From positions 1 to 22,302 of the forward strand of contig JAEWFH010000183.1 in assembly GCA_023388955.1 (NCBI GenBank): a stretch of DNA of 22,302 nucleotides. Direction: 5' to 3'. Positions 16,901 to 22,302 of the stretch are shown in pieces (position 1 is the first letter of the stretch; each line of letters opens with the position of its first letter). This DNA is from Pseudomonadota bacterium (GTDB taxonomy: Bacteria > Pseudomonadota > Gammaproteobacteria > Xanthomonadales > Xanthomonadaceae). A model generated the notes under the pieces. That model saw only the letters and a list, made by a program, of their open reading frames with translations, made no database searches and had not been told where the DNA came from. A program made the translations under genes and the position numbers.

Positions 16901-17467
16901 TGGGAAGACCCCAAGCTCAACCGCTTCTTCCCGCGCGAGACGCTGGATGCCCGCAGCATCCGCCGCGAGACCGCGCCGGACTGGGACTACTGGCACATCG
17001 AGGTGGCCAGGGCCGCCAAGGAACTGCGCGATGCCGGGGTGAAGATCCAGGTCGGCGGCCACGGCCAGCTGCAGGGCCTGAGCCCGCACTGGGAGGCCTG
17101 GATGTTCGTGCAGGGCGGTTTCAGCGAGTTCGAGGCGCTGCGCGCGTTCACCATCGACGGCGCCGACTACATCGGCCTGGCCGGTGACCTCGGCTCGCTG
17201 GAGGTCGGCAAGCAGGCCGACCTGGTGGTGCTGGACTCCAACCCGCTGGAGAACATCCGCAACACCGCCGACACCCGCTACGTGATGGTCGACGGGCGGC
17301 TGTTCGACGTCGACGCTGACATGGCCGAAATCGGCAACCGCGCGGTGCCGGCGCCGACCTTCTACTGGCAGCACCACGGCAGCGGGCGGCAGTTCGGCGT
17401 CGAGTTCGGACCCACCGGCGTGGGCCATTGCCCGAAGTCGCACCAGCACTGGCTGCAGCTGGACTGA
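14000..17467 (+). CDS. Exported TolB-like beta-propeller / amidohydrolase fusion
   Basis: 1155 residues from ATG 14000 (1153 from ATG 14006; no Shine-Dalgarno decides between them). A signal peptide (TRRLLVLALSSALSASLALPVAAQQ) is followed by a Pro/Glu/Asp-rich linker to about residue 95. Then come many PD40/TolB propeller blades (SPDG-type motifs near residues 113, 151, 195, 250, 307, 360, 466, 512, 562, 605) and a C-terminal amidohydrolase from about 710: FTNARIITM, the metal-binding HAH at 778/780 in GYIDVHAHAS, a candidate carbamylated lysine K874 in SVKSYNQ, FHHN, VEHN, GGHGQ, and the closing VGKQADLVVLDSNPL. The catalytic motifs look intact. This is a known secreted/periplasmic architecture of unknown substrate, probably peptide-like. 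Confidence 0.92.
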   Translation: MPMTRRLLVLALSSALSASLALPVAAQQPPPQPVPQDAEAKEGAGPGQDELEQDQLDPVAVDPAGVPLDRASGQAKRNGEADADKWDVDNPPGPSKTIAFQTDEGTWMDVDVSPDGNEVVFSLLGDLYRMPITGGVATRITTGMAWDIQPRWSPDGRRIAFTSDRDGGNNLWTIAADGSDPVQVSDEDYRLLNTPAWTPDGQFVIGRKHFTSRRSLGAGELWMYHAAGGSKGLQLVEKKNEQQDLGEPSVSPDGRYVYFSQDVSPGPTFEYNRNPHGVIYAIKRLDRQTGAIDTVVASPGGAVRPVPSPDGKSLAFVKRVREKSVLHSLDLASGEVRPVWDGLAHDQQEAWSIFGPYTGFGWTPDSKSVVVWAQGKLWRVDMGTGEASQIPFTAQVEQKVIEPLRFARDIEEGRFAPKMIRDVATSANGDTLVFHALGTLWRKALPGGEPRRLTGNEGVYEYEPSFSPDGRQLLYTTWSDEGLGAIHVRSASGSSKGRTLTGEPGFYYHPRFSPDGKRVVYSRSGGSSLTGSLWSSDRGIYVMPAGGGEPVRVADNGQSPQFSADGSRVLYLSGGGMEKKLMSVGLNGEDPRELFDLKYVDSVQVSPDGKWVAFTELFNAYVAPMVHTGKAVELSRETKAVPVARVSADVGSYLHWAADSQSLHWMVGDRYHSRRLDESFAFLAGGADIAEPVHGGGVPVGLAVEVDAPNEVVAFTNARIITMRDAENSQEVIEGGTIVLRGDTIAAVGPSGSVQVPAGANVIDAAGKTIVPGYIDVHAHASHFGRGVVPQQNWAYYANLAFGITTLHDPSATTEFVFSEAELQKAGRMVGPRVFSTGTILYGADGGSRAEVDSLDDARSHLRRMQANGAFSVKSYNQPRRNQRQQINTAARELGMLVVEEGGSTFHHNMTMILDGATGVEHNIPVAPLYRDVVELWSQTDVRNTPTLVVNYGGLSGEYWWYARDNVWEDPKLNRFFPRETLDARSIRRETAPDWDYWHIEVARAAKELRDAGVKIQVGGHGQLQGLSPHWEAWMFVQGGFSEFEALRAFTIDGADYIGLAGDLGSLEVGKQADLVVLDSNPLENIRNTADTRYVMVDGRLFDVDADMAEIGNRAVPAPTFYWQHHGSGRQFGVEFGPTGVGHCPKSHQHWLQLD

Positions 17468-17492
17468 GCCGCCCCGCCCACGGTGTGACCTG

Positions 17493-17519
17493 CAGGGCCG
17501 CCCCTCCCGGGCGGCCCTG
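17493..17519 (+). terminator. Intrinsic terminator of the TolB/amidohydrolase gene
   Basis: A perfect 11-bp stem (17493-17503 with 17509-17519, CAGGGCCGCCC paired with its complement) and a five-base loop CTCCC lie 25 bases after the stop codon. A T-containing tail (TTCACATTCAT) follows, giving a plausible though not ideal Rho-independent terminator. Confidence 0.75.
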
Positions 17520-17575
17520 TTCACATTCATCGCCGGAAGCCGGGCCTACCCTGTAGGCGGACAAAGGAGGACGAC

Positions 17576-17920
17576 ATGGGTACCCGCTATTACATCCACC
17601 TGCCCGACGCCAAGCTCGCCCGCGGGTCCGATCCCGGGCTGTCGTTCACCGCGGTCAGTGCCGAGGGCTTTGCCGAGCAACTGCAGCAGGCGCTGCGCAG
17701 CGACACGCTGTTCGGGCACTGGCTGGCCAAGCAGGACGAGCCCGACGAGGTCGATCCCGCCCTGGGCGCGACCGATCCGCAGGCCACCGTCATCGGACGC
17801 CAGGACGACCTGCGGGTGGAACTGATCGCCACCACCACGCTGCCCGGACAGCTGCTGCAGCAGCGCCTGCGCTGGCTTGCCGGCAACGCATGGGAGCTGC
17901 GCAACGTGACCGCCGCCTAG
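17576..17920 (+). CDS. 114-aa protein of unknown function
   Basis: 114 residues with a near-ideal ribosome-binding site (AAAGGAGG at 17563-17570, five bases before ATG 17576) and codon use like its neighbours, so very likely expressed. No signal peptide or membrane segment is seen. The sequence begins GTRYYIHLPDAKLARG, is acidic in the middle (KQDEPDEVDP) and has a C-terminal helix rich in Leu/Gln/Arg (LLQQRLRWLAG). It looks like a small cytosolic alpha/beta protein. I recognise no family. Its stop codon directly abuts a palindromic repeat. Confidence 0.75.
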   Translation: MGTRYYIHLPDAKLARGSDPGLSFTAVSAEGFAEQLQQALRSDTLFGHWLAKQDEPDEVDPALGATDPQATVIGRQDDLRVELIATTTLPGQLLQQRLRWLAGNAWELRNVTAA

Positions 17921-17955
17921 CGTCATGCCCGCGAACGCGGGCATCCATGGACGTA
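17921..17955. repeat. dRS3-like interspersed palindrome
   Basis: Immediately after the stop codon at 17918-17920 lies CGTC, then ATGCCCGCG (17925-17933), a two-base loop AA, and its exact complement CGCGGGCAT (17936-17944), then CCATGGACG. The pattern resembles the short repeat typified by GTCATTCCCGCGAANGCGGGAATCCA that is scattered through many proteobacterial genomes, and the dRS3 element of Neisseria. Translating its reverse strand gives the tell-tale peptide MPAFAGMT seen in many spurious gene calls. It may act as a transcript-end structure here. Confidence 0.8.
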
Positions 17956-17969
17956 CCACGCCCCCCACC

Positions 17970-18644
17970 ATGAAGAACCTCCTCCTGGCCTGGAGCGGCG
18001 GGAAGGACGCCGCCTGGACCCTGCACCTCCTGCGTGCCCGCGACGACGTCCGCGTGGTCGGCCTGCTGACCACCGTGACCGAAGACCATGCCCGTGTCGC
18101 CATGCACGGCATCCGCCGCGACGTGCTGCACGCCCAGGCCGCAGCGGCCGGACTGCCGCTGCTGGAATCCACCATCCGCGCCGGTTGCGACAACGCCGCC
18201 TACGAAGCCGCCTTCGCCGCGACCCTGGGCGAGGCCCGCGATCGCTGGCCCGGCCTGGACACGATCGCCTATGGCGACCTGAAACTGGCCGACGTGCGCC
18301 AGTGGCGCGCCGAGCTGTGCGAGCGCCATGGCTGGAAGATCGAGACCCCGCTGTTCGGCGCCGATACCGCGCAGCTGGCGCGGGAGATGATCGAAGGCGG
18401 ATTGAAGACCCGCCTGTGCTGCGTGGACACCACCCAGCTCGATGCCCGCTACGCCGGCCGCGCCTTTGATCGCACGCTGCTGGACGACCTCCCCGACAGT
18501 TGCGACCCCTGCGGCGAGGACGGCGAGTTCCACACCCTGGTCCACGCCGGCCCGATGTTCGGCCATCCCCTCCAGCTGGAAGACGGCGAAACGGTCCTGC
18601 GCGACGACCGCTTCGCCTTCACCGATTTCCACTTGCGCACCTGA
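17970..18644 (+). CDS. Diphthine-ammonia-ligase-like PP-loop ATP-binding protein
   Basis: 224 residues of the adenine-nucleotide alpha-hydrolase (PP-loop) superfamily, related to archaeal/eukaryotic Dph6. Motifs: PP-loop AWSGGKDAAWTL (7-18), with Ala where many members have Ser after KD; AYGDLKLADVRQWR (104-117); and the late signature CGEDGEFHTLVHAG (about 187-200), typical of the family. Bacteria lack diphthamide, so the native role must differ; an ATP-dependent amidation or adenylylation of an unknown substrate is the family-based expectation. ATG 17970 has no Shine-Dalgarno. An earlier ATG at 17925 lies inside the palindromic repeat and gives a non-conserved extension, so it is rejected. 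Convergent with the membrane-protein gene. Confidence 0.85.
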   Translation: MKNLLLAWSGGKDAAWTLHLLRARDDVRVVGLLTTVTEDHARVAMHGIRRDVLHAQAAAAGLPLLESTIRAGCDNAAYEAAFAATLGEARDRWPGLDTIAYGDLKLADVRQWRAELCERHGWKIETPLFGADTAQLAREMIEGGLKTRLCCVDTTQLDARYAGRAFDRTLLDDLPDSCDPCGEDGEFHTLVHAGPMFGHPLQLEDGETVLRDDRFAFTDFHLRT

Positions 18645-18704
18645 TCACCGGCACAGGGCACAACAGGCGCCCGCCGGACGCCGTATTGCGCCATACCGGA
18701 TCCG

Positions 18705-19139
18705 TCAGCGCAGGACGCCGCGGGCGGCCATCCTCCGCGCGAACCACCACAGCCCCGCAGAGACGGCGACCAGCAACACCGGGAAGCCGAGTCCAGCGGC
18801 ACCGCTGATCGACCACGCCGGCGTCGCCAGGTAGCCACCCAGCACCTGCAACACCAGCGCGATCAGCGCCACCCGGTACACCGGCACCGCCCAGCGTCGC
18901 CGCAGCAGCAGGCCGAGCGATCCAAGCACGCCGCCGATCGTGGCGATCCCGTAGAACACATACAGCCAGCCCGGCGTGGCCTCGTAGACCGCACGCTGCT
19001 CCGGCGGCATCGCCTGCAGTGCCTCGGCCGGCATCGCCAGTTGCATCGCGAACGCCGCCACCCCGATCAGGTTCCACGCCGCCGCCAGCCCGCCCACGAT
19101 CCATACGCTCGCCGGCACTTTCATCGACTTTGATTCCAC
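18705..19139 (-). CDS. Four-helix membrane protein of unknown function
   Basis: 144 residues from GTG 19139, supported by AAGGGGAG about seven bases upstream; the alternative ATG 19124 would leave this site too far away. Four hydrophobic segments are visible at about 11-33, 57-79, 84-104 and 112-134, with an extracytoplasmic-looking loop rich in Met/Pro/Glu (MPAEALQAMPPEQRAVYEATPGW) between helices 1 and 2 and basic cytoplasmic-side residues LLRRRW and ARRMAARG. I have seen similar proteins called 'sugar transporter' in automatic annotation, but nothing in the sequence supports transport. It starts 30 bp after the PF03013-like gene on the same strand and may be the last gene of the formaldehyde cluster. 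Confidence 0.75.
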   Translation of the reverse strand: MESKSMKVPASVWIVGGLAAAWNLIGVAAFAMQLAMPAEALQAMPPEQRAVYEATPGWLYVFYGIATIGGVLGSLGLLLRRRWAVPVYRVALIALVLQVLGGYLATPAWSISGAAGLGFPVLLVAVSAGLWWFARRMAARGVLR

Positions 19140-19169
19140 TACGCTCTCCCCTTCAGGCGTGGCGCGAGC

Positions 19170-19640
19170 TTACGCCGGCCGGTGCCCGTCGCCCAACGGT
19201 GGACGAACCAGGACACCGCGTTCCCAAGCGGCGACCGGCCCGGGCACGACCACGAAGCACGGGTGGCAGCGCACCGCTGCGTGCTCCTGCTGCGCGGCAT
19301 GCCACGCCGGGCTTCGCCGGGCCAGCTTTCCCATCAAGTGCCGCCATTCGAAATCCAGCTGGCCCCGGGACACCTCGATCGGTGGCAACACGCGGGCCGG
19401 ACCGAGCTTGCTGCGGTCATAGCGGTAGCCGCGCGAGGTCGCCTCGTCGACGACCGCGGCGAGGTAGGCGTCGAGCGCCACCACGGGTTCCGGCTGGTCA
19501 CGGAAGCGCTCCAGCTGCGGATGGTTGAGGTAGCCACGCGTGCGGCCCGACAGCACCGCGCGCGCCAGCAGTCCCTCGCGCCACAGGGCCGTGAGCCCCT
19601 GCCGGTCCAGATGGGCTGGGTGCAGGGACCACAGTCGCAT
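19170..19640 (-). CDS. Pyrimidine-dimer DNA glycosylase/endonuclease V-like protein (PF03013 family)
   Basis: 156 residues starting MRLWSLHPAHLDRQGLTALW, the characteristic opening of the Pyr_excise (PF03013) family, followed by LLARAVLSGRTRGYLNHPQLERF (24-46) and FEWRHLMGKLARRSP (97-111). The family is named after phage T4 endonuclease V, which excises UV-induced pyrimidine dimers, but most bacterial members are untested. Start ATG 19640 lies only three bases after the frmB stop codon, so it is almost certainly co-transcribed with the formaldehyde genes. Repair of aldehyde-related or general DNA damage is a contextual inference. Confidence 0.8.
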   Translation of the reverse strand: MRLWSLHPAHLDRQGLTALWREGLLARAVLSGRTRGYLNHPQLERFRDQPEPVVALDAYLAAVVDEATSRGYRYDRSKLGPARVLPPIEVSRGQLDFEWRHLMGKLARRSPAWHAAQQEHAAVRCHPCFVVVPGPVAAWERGVLVRPPLGDGHRPA

Positions 19641-19643
19641 CGC

Positions 19644-20474
19644 TCAGGCCTTCAGCGCGCGCGCGTGGTGGGCGATGTGCTCGCCGATGAAGCTGGAGAT
19701 GAAGTAGTAGCTGTGGTCGTAACCCGGCTGCATGCGCAGGGTCAGCGGGTGGCCGGCTGCCTCGCAGGCCTCGCGCAGCAGTTCCGGGCGCAGCTGTTCG
19801 GCGAGGAAGTTGTCGGCGTCACCCTGGTCGATGAGCAGCGGCAGCTTCTCCTGCGCGGTGTTCACCAGCTCGACCGCGTCGTACTGCTTCCAGGCCTCGC
19901 GGTCGTCACCCAGATAGGTGCTGAAGGCCTTCTCGCCCCAAGGCACCTGCGTGGGCGCGACGATCGGGGAGAACGCCGACACGCTGCGGTAGCGGCCCGG
20001 GTTCTTCAGCGCGATGGCCAGCGCACCGTGGCCACCCATCGAGTGGCCGCTGATCGAACGGCGATCGCTCGCCGCCGGGTCGGTCTCCACCCACTCGGGC
20101 AGCTCGTGGACGATGTAGTCGTACATCCGGTAGTGCTTCGCCCAGGGATCCCGGGTGGCGTTGAGGTAGAAGCCCGCGCCCTGGCCCAGGTCGTAGGCCT
20201 CGTCGTCTGCCACGTCGTCCCCGCGCGGGCTGGTGTCCGGCGCGACCAGGATGATCCCGTGCTCGGCGGCGTAGCGCTGCGCGCCGGCCTTGGTGATGAA
20301 GTTCTGCTCGTTGCAGGTCAGGCCGGACAGCCAGTACAGCACCGGGCAAGGGCCTTCCTCCGCCTGCGGCGGGAAGTACACGCCGACGGTCATGTCGCAG
20401 CCCAGCACCTTCGACTCGTGCCGGTAGACGTCCTGCCAGCCGCCGAAGCAGGCGTGGTGTTCGATGCGTTCCAT
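19644..20474 (-). CDS. frmB: S-formylglutathione hydrolase
   Basis: Hydrolyses S-formylglutathione to formate and glutathione, the last step of glutathione-dependent formaldehyde oxidation, in the cytosol. 276 residues from ATG 20474, which has a strong AAGGAG eight bases upstream. Esterase-D family: YWLSGLTCNEQNF (47-59), PDTSPRGD (79-86), nucleophile elbow GHSMGGHG with S145, D221 in QGDADNFL and H254 in GYDHSYYFI, so the Ser-Asp-His triad is complete. The frame continues upstream to 20576, but that extension is translated palindromic repeat and is rejected. It lies between frmA (161 bp upstream, separated by a repeat mosaic) and the PF03013-like gene (3 bp downstream). Also called fghA. 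Confidence 0.96.
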   Translation of the reverse strand: MERIEHHACFGGWQDVYRHESKVLGCDMTVGVYFPPQAEEGPCPVLYWLSGLTCNEQNFITKAGAQRYAAEHGIILVAPDTSPRGDDVADDEAYDLGQGAGFYLNATRDPWAKHYRMYDYIVHELPEWVETDPAASDRRSISGHSMGGHGALAIALKNPGRYRSVSAFSPIVAPTQVPWGEKAFSTYLGDDREAWKQYDAVELVNTAQEKLPLLIDQGDADNFLAEQLRPELLREACEAAGHPLTLRMQPGYDHSYYFISSFIGEHIAHHARALKA

Positions 20475-20497
20475 GGGGGAGCTCCTTCTTTTGATAC

Positions 20498-20626
20498 CCC
20501 CTCTCCCGCTTGCGGGAGAGGGCCGGGGTGAGGGCGGTTCCCAAGTCCAGCCTGTGATCTTTACTGGACTTGCCATCTGCCCTCATCCGCCCTTCGGGCA
20601 CCTTCTCCCGCAAGCGGGAGAAGGGA
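20498..20626. repeat. BIME-like pair of inverted palindromic repeats between frmA and frmB
   Basis: Two hairpin units lie head to head. Unit 1: an 11-bp stem 20499-20509 with 20512-20522 (CCCTCTCCCGC and complement, loop TT), followed by GGGGTGAGGG. Unit 2: 20601-20611 with 20614-20624 (CCTTCTCCCGC and complement, loop AA), preceded by CCTCATCCGCCC and a small GCCC/GGGC hairpin at 20589-20599. Between them sits a further 9-bp inverted repeat, CAAGTCCAG (20542-20550) with CTGGACTTG (20564-20572). The units belong to a widely scattered class whose translation gives peptides such as PSPASGRG and RPSGTFSRKREKG. The element fills most of the frmA-frmB gap. Confidence 0.88.
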
Positions 20627-20635
20627 TCTACTGGG

Positions 20636-21745
20636 CTAGTACCGGATCACGGTGCGGATCGACTTGCCCTCGTGCATCAGGTCGAAGGCCTCGTTGATGC
20701 GCTCCAGCGGCAGGGTGTGGGTGACGAAGGGCTCGAGCTGGATGTCGCCCTTCATCGCGTCCTCGACCATGCCTGGCAGCTCGGTGCGGCCCTTCACGCC
20801 GCCGAAGGCGGTGCCCAGCCACTTGCGGCCGGTCACCAGCTGGAACGGGCGGGTGCTGATCTCCTTGCCGGCACCGGCCACGCCGATGATCACGCTCTGG
20901 CCCCAGCCACGGTGGGCGCATTCCAGCGCGGCGCGCATCACCTCGACATTGCCGATGCACTCGAAGCTGTGGTCCACGCCCCAGTCGGTCATCTCCACGA
21001 TCACCTGCTGGATGGGCTTCTCAAAGTCCTTCGGGTTCACGCACTCGGTGGCGCCCATTTCCCTGGCCAGCTCGAACTTGGCCGGGTTGGTGTCGATGGC
21101 GATGATGCGCCCGGCCTTGGCCTGCTTCGCGCCCTGGATCACCGCCAGGCCGATCGCACCGAGGCCGAACACAGCCACGCTGTCGCCCTCCTGCACCTTG
21201 GCGGTGTTGTGCACCGCGCCGATACCGGTGGTCACCCCGCAACCGAGCAGGCAGGTGTGCTCCGGGTTGGCCTCCGGGTTGACCTTGGCCAGCGAGACCT
21301 CGGCGACCACGGTGTGCTCGGCGAAGGTCGAGCAGCCCATGTAGTGGTAGACCGGCTGGCCGTTGTAGCTGAAGCGGGTGGTGCCGTCGGGCATCACGCC
21401 CTTGCCCTGGGTGGCGCGCACCGCCACGCACAGGTTGGTCTTGCCGGACTTGCAGAACAGGCACTCGCCGCACTCGGCGGTGTAGAGCGGGATCACGTGG
21501 TCGCCGGGCTTGACGCTGGTGACGCCCTCGCCGACCTCGACCACGATGCCCGCACCCTCATGGCCGAGCACCGCCGGGAACACGCCCTCCGGATCCTCGC
21601 CCGACAGGGTGAACGCGTCGGTGTGGCACAGCGCGGTGTGGGTGATCTTCACCAGCACCTCGCCCTTCTTCGGCCCTTCCAGGTCGAGCTCGACGATCTG
21701 CAGCGGCTTGCCGGCTTCGAAGGCGACGGCGGCACGGGTCTTCAT
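20636..21745 (-). CDS. frmA: S-(hydroxymethyl)glutathione dehydrogenase / class III alcohol dehydrogenase
   Basis: Oxidises S-hydroxymethyl-glutathione (formed spontaneously from formaldehyde and glutathione) to S-formylglutathione with NAD+. 369 residues from ATG 21745, preceded by AGGAGT. Zinc-type medium-chain dehydrogenase with catalytic zinc ligands C40 (TALCHTDA), H62 with E63 (LGHEGAG) and C169 (LLGCGVTTG); structural zinc cysteines C92, C95, C98 and C106 (CGECLFC, then NLC); the nucleotide loop GLGAIG (194-199); and D218 in IAIDTN, indicating NAD+ preference. Length and the KTRAAVAFEAG start are typical. frmR lies 64 bp upstream. The gene is also named adhC. Confidence 0.97.
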   Translation of the reverse strand: MKTRAAVAFEAGKPLQIVELDLEGPKKGEVLVKITHTALCHTDAFTLSGEDPEGVFPAVLGHEGAGIVVEVGEGVTSVKPGDHVIPLYTAECGECLFCKSGKTNLCVAVRATQGKGVMPDGTTRFSYNGQPVYHYMGCSTFAEHTVVAEVSLAKVNPEANPEHTCLLGCGVTTGIGAVHNTAKVQEGDSVAVFGLGAIGLAVIQGAKQAKAGRIIAIDTNPAKFELAREMGATECVNPKDFEKPIQQVIVEMTDWGVDHSFECIGNVEVMRAALECAHRGWGQSVIIGVAGAGKEISTRPFQLVTGRKWLGTAFGGVKGRTELPGMVEDAMKGDIQLEPFVTHTLPLERINEAFDLMHEGKSIRTVIRY

Positions 21746-21809
21746 GGCGGTACTCCTGTGGAACGTGGATGTGGGGGGCGACGCGCGACGGCGCGCCACG
21801 GACGTGCGG

Positions 21810-22085
21810 TTACTTGAGGTAGGAGCGGATCAGCCCGGTCATCTCGGTGACGCGCGCCTGGCGCTCGACCGCGTCCCCGGCGGGCTGGCCGAACTGCTCG
21901 CGCAGGTGCGACTCCAGCACCTCGCTCATCAACCCGTTGACCGCGCCACGGATGGCGGCGATCTGCTGCAGCACAGGGCCGCAGTCGGCGCCGGCCTCCA
22001 GCGCGCGCTCCAGTCCCTCGCACTGGCCGCGGATGCGTCGGATGCGAGCGAGGACCTTCTTTTTCTCTTCGGGGGAATGGGGCAC
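21810..22085 (-). CDS. frmR: Formaldehyde-sensing repressor FrmR (CsoR/RcnR family)
   Basis: All-helical DNA-binding repressor of the CsoR/RcnR family that controls formaldehyde detoxification. GTG 22085 gives 91 residues, the length of E. coli FrmR, and an N-terminus MPHSPEEKKKVLARIRRIRG. With this start, the residues reported to matter for formaldehyde sensing in E. coli FrmR fall in register: Pro2 and Cys35 (in GADCGP), which are cross-linked by formaldehyde, and His60 (in LESHLRE). An additional Cys22 follows RIRGQ. Upstream ATG 22100 or GTG 22130 are possible starts but would destroy Pro2 and leave almost no leader after the predicted promoter. No clear Shine-Dalgarno. The downstream genes frmA and frmB are the expected targets. 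Confidence 0.92.
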   Translation of the reverse strand: MPHSPEEKKKVLARIRRIRGQCEGLERALEAGADCGPVLQQIAAIRGAVNGLMSEVLESHLREQFGQPAGDAVERQARVTEMTGLIRSYLK

Positions 22086-22102
22086 GCGCAGGCACCACAT
22101 GG

Positions 22103-22143
22103 ATAGTAGGGGGGAGTATATACACGACACCCCCTGCGGTCAT
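22103..22143 (-). promoter_or_regulatory. frmR promoter with FrmR-type G-tract operator
   Basis: On the minus strand ATGACC (22143 to 22138; TGAC core matches -35) is followed after 17 bases by TATACT (22120 to 22115; close to the -10 consensus). Overlapping the -10 on the plus strand is a six-G tract (22109-22114) flanked by near-symmetric ATAGTA on the left and AGTATAT on the right, the layout of CsoR/RcnR/FrmR operators. Predicted transcription start near 22107, about 22 bases before the frmR GTG. FrmR binding here would block polymerase, giving autoregulation and formaldehyde induction. Confidence 0.7.
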
Positions 22144-22197
22144 TCCGGGAGCCCGGCAGGCATCGCGTACCATGGCCTCCCCACGCGTGAGGTCGCC

Positions 22198-22302
22198 ATG
22201 CAAACCATCCTCGTCCCCGTTTCCGTCGGCGAACTGGCCGACAAGGTCTCGATCCTGCAGATCAAGTCCGAGCGCATCGACGATGCCGGCAAGCTCGAGC
22301 AC
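22198..22302 (+). CDS. DUF6165-like protein (5' fragment, cut by window edge)
   Basis: ATG 22198, with GAGG five bases upstream, opens a frame that runs off the window after 35 codons: MQTILVPVSVGELADKVSIL, then QIKSERIDDAGKLEH. The opening ILVPVSVGEL.DK..IL.IKS.RI resembles the small DUF6165 proteins annotated in Xanthomonadaceae and other proteobacteria; function unknown. It is divergent from frmR, with about 110 bp between the start codons. Too little is visible for a firm family call. Confidence 0.65.
   Translation, partial: MQTILVPVSVGELADKVSILQIKSERIDDAGKLEH

Noticed and set aside
17925..17969. 15-codon N-terminal extension of the PP-loop gene, and the reverse-strand peptide MPAFAGMT
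   Set aside because: Both come from the dRS3-like repeat, a well-known source of false coding calls.
20475..20576. 34-codon N-terminal extension of frmB
   Set aside because: It translates the palindromic repeat (PSPRPSPASGRG), and the strong AAGGAG site points to ATG 20474.

Overview
The window is very GC-rich, gene-dense chromosomal DNA with third-codon-position G/C dominance. The gene families point to a gammaproteobacterium of the Lysobacteraceae/Xanthomonadaceae (Lysobacter- or Luteimonas-like); this is inferred from gene content, not from a marker gene. No rRNA, tRNA, CRISPR array, insertion sequence or prophage was seen.

Layout: (1) 1-2690, minus strand: the 5' part of NADP malic enzyme (maeB, cut by the window edge) and upstream of it a DUF1704/QEGLA-motif putative metallopeptidase. 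(2) About 2770-3640: a visibly AT-richer island with a small secreted protein, probably frameshifted near its end, and a tightly coupled 56-aa two-helix membrane protein. (3) 3647-7468: rsgA (minus) divergent from alaA (plus), which leads an apparent operon with an SGNH hydrolase and a class I methyltransferase. (4) 7475-9800: a membrane-anchored polysaccharide deacetylase (minus), a three-part glutaredoxin / A-type-like / rhodanese fusion (plus) and a DUF924 protein (minus). (5) 9966-17467, plus strand: an exported amidohydrolase translationally coupled to a second amidohydrolase-like protein without the metal-binding HxH motif, then a DegV-family protein, then a 1155-aa exported TolB-propeller/amidohydrolase fusion. 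(6) 17576-18644: a small conserved-looking protein and a diphthine-ammonia-ligase-like PP-loop protein, separated by a dRS3-like palindrome. (7) 18705-22085, minus strand: a formaldehyde-detoxification cluster frmR-frmA-frmB, followed closely by a PF03013 pyrimidine-dimer glycosylase-like gene and a four-helix membrane protein. (8) The right edge holds the start of a DUF6165-like gene.

Functional logic: FrmR keeps its predicted formaldehyde-sensing residues (Pro2, Cys35, His60). A six-G operator-like site overlaps the -10 of its promoter, so free formaldehyde should induce frmA (S-hydroxymethyl-glutathione to S-formylglutathione) and frmB (S-formylglutathione to formate plus glutathione). A mosaic of inverted palindromes fills the frmA-frmB gap and could alter the relative expression of the two genes. 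The three amidohydrolase-type proteins all carry export signals, suggesting periplasmic or surface hydrolysis of unknown amide or peptide substrates.

The most interesting points are the intact/degenerate amidohydrolase pair, the Grx/A-type/rhodanese fusion with a cysteine-less middle domain, the AT-rich island with its likely frameshift and hidden small membrane protein, and the repair-type gene in the formaldehyde cluster. No wholly new defence or mobile system is evident.
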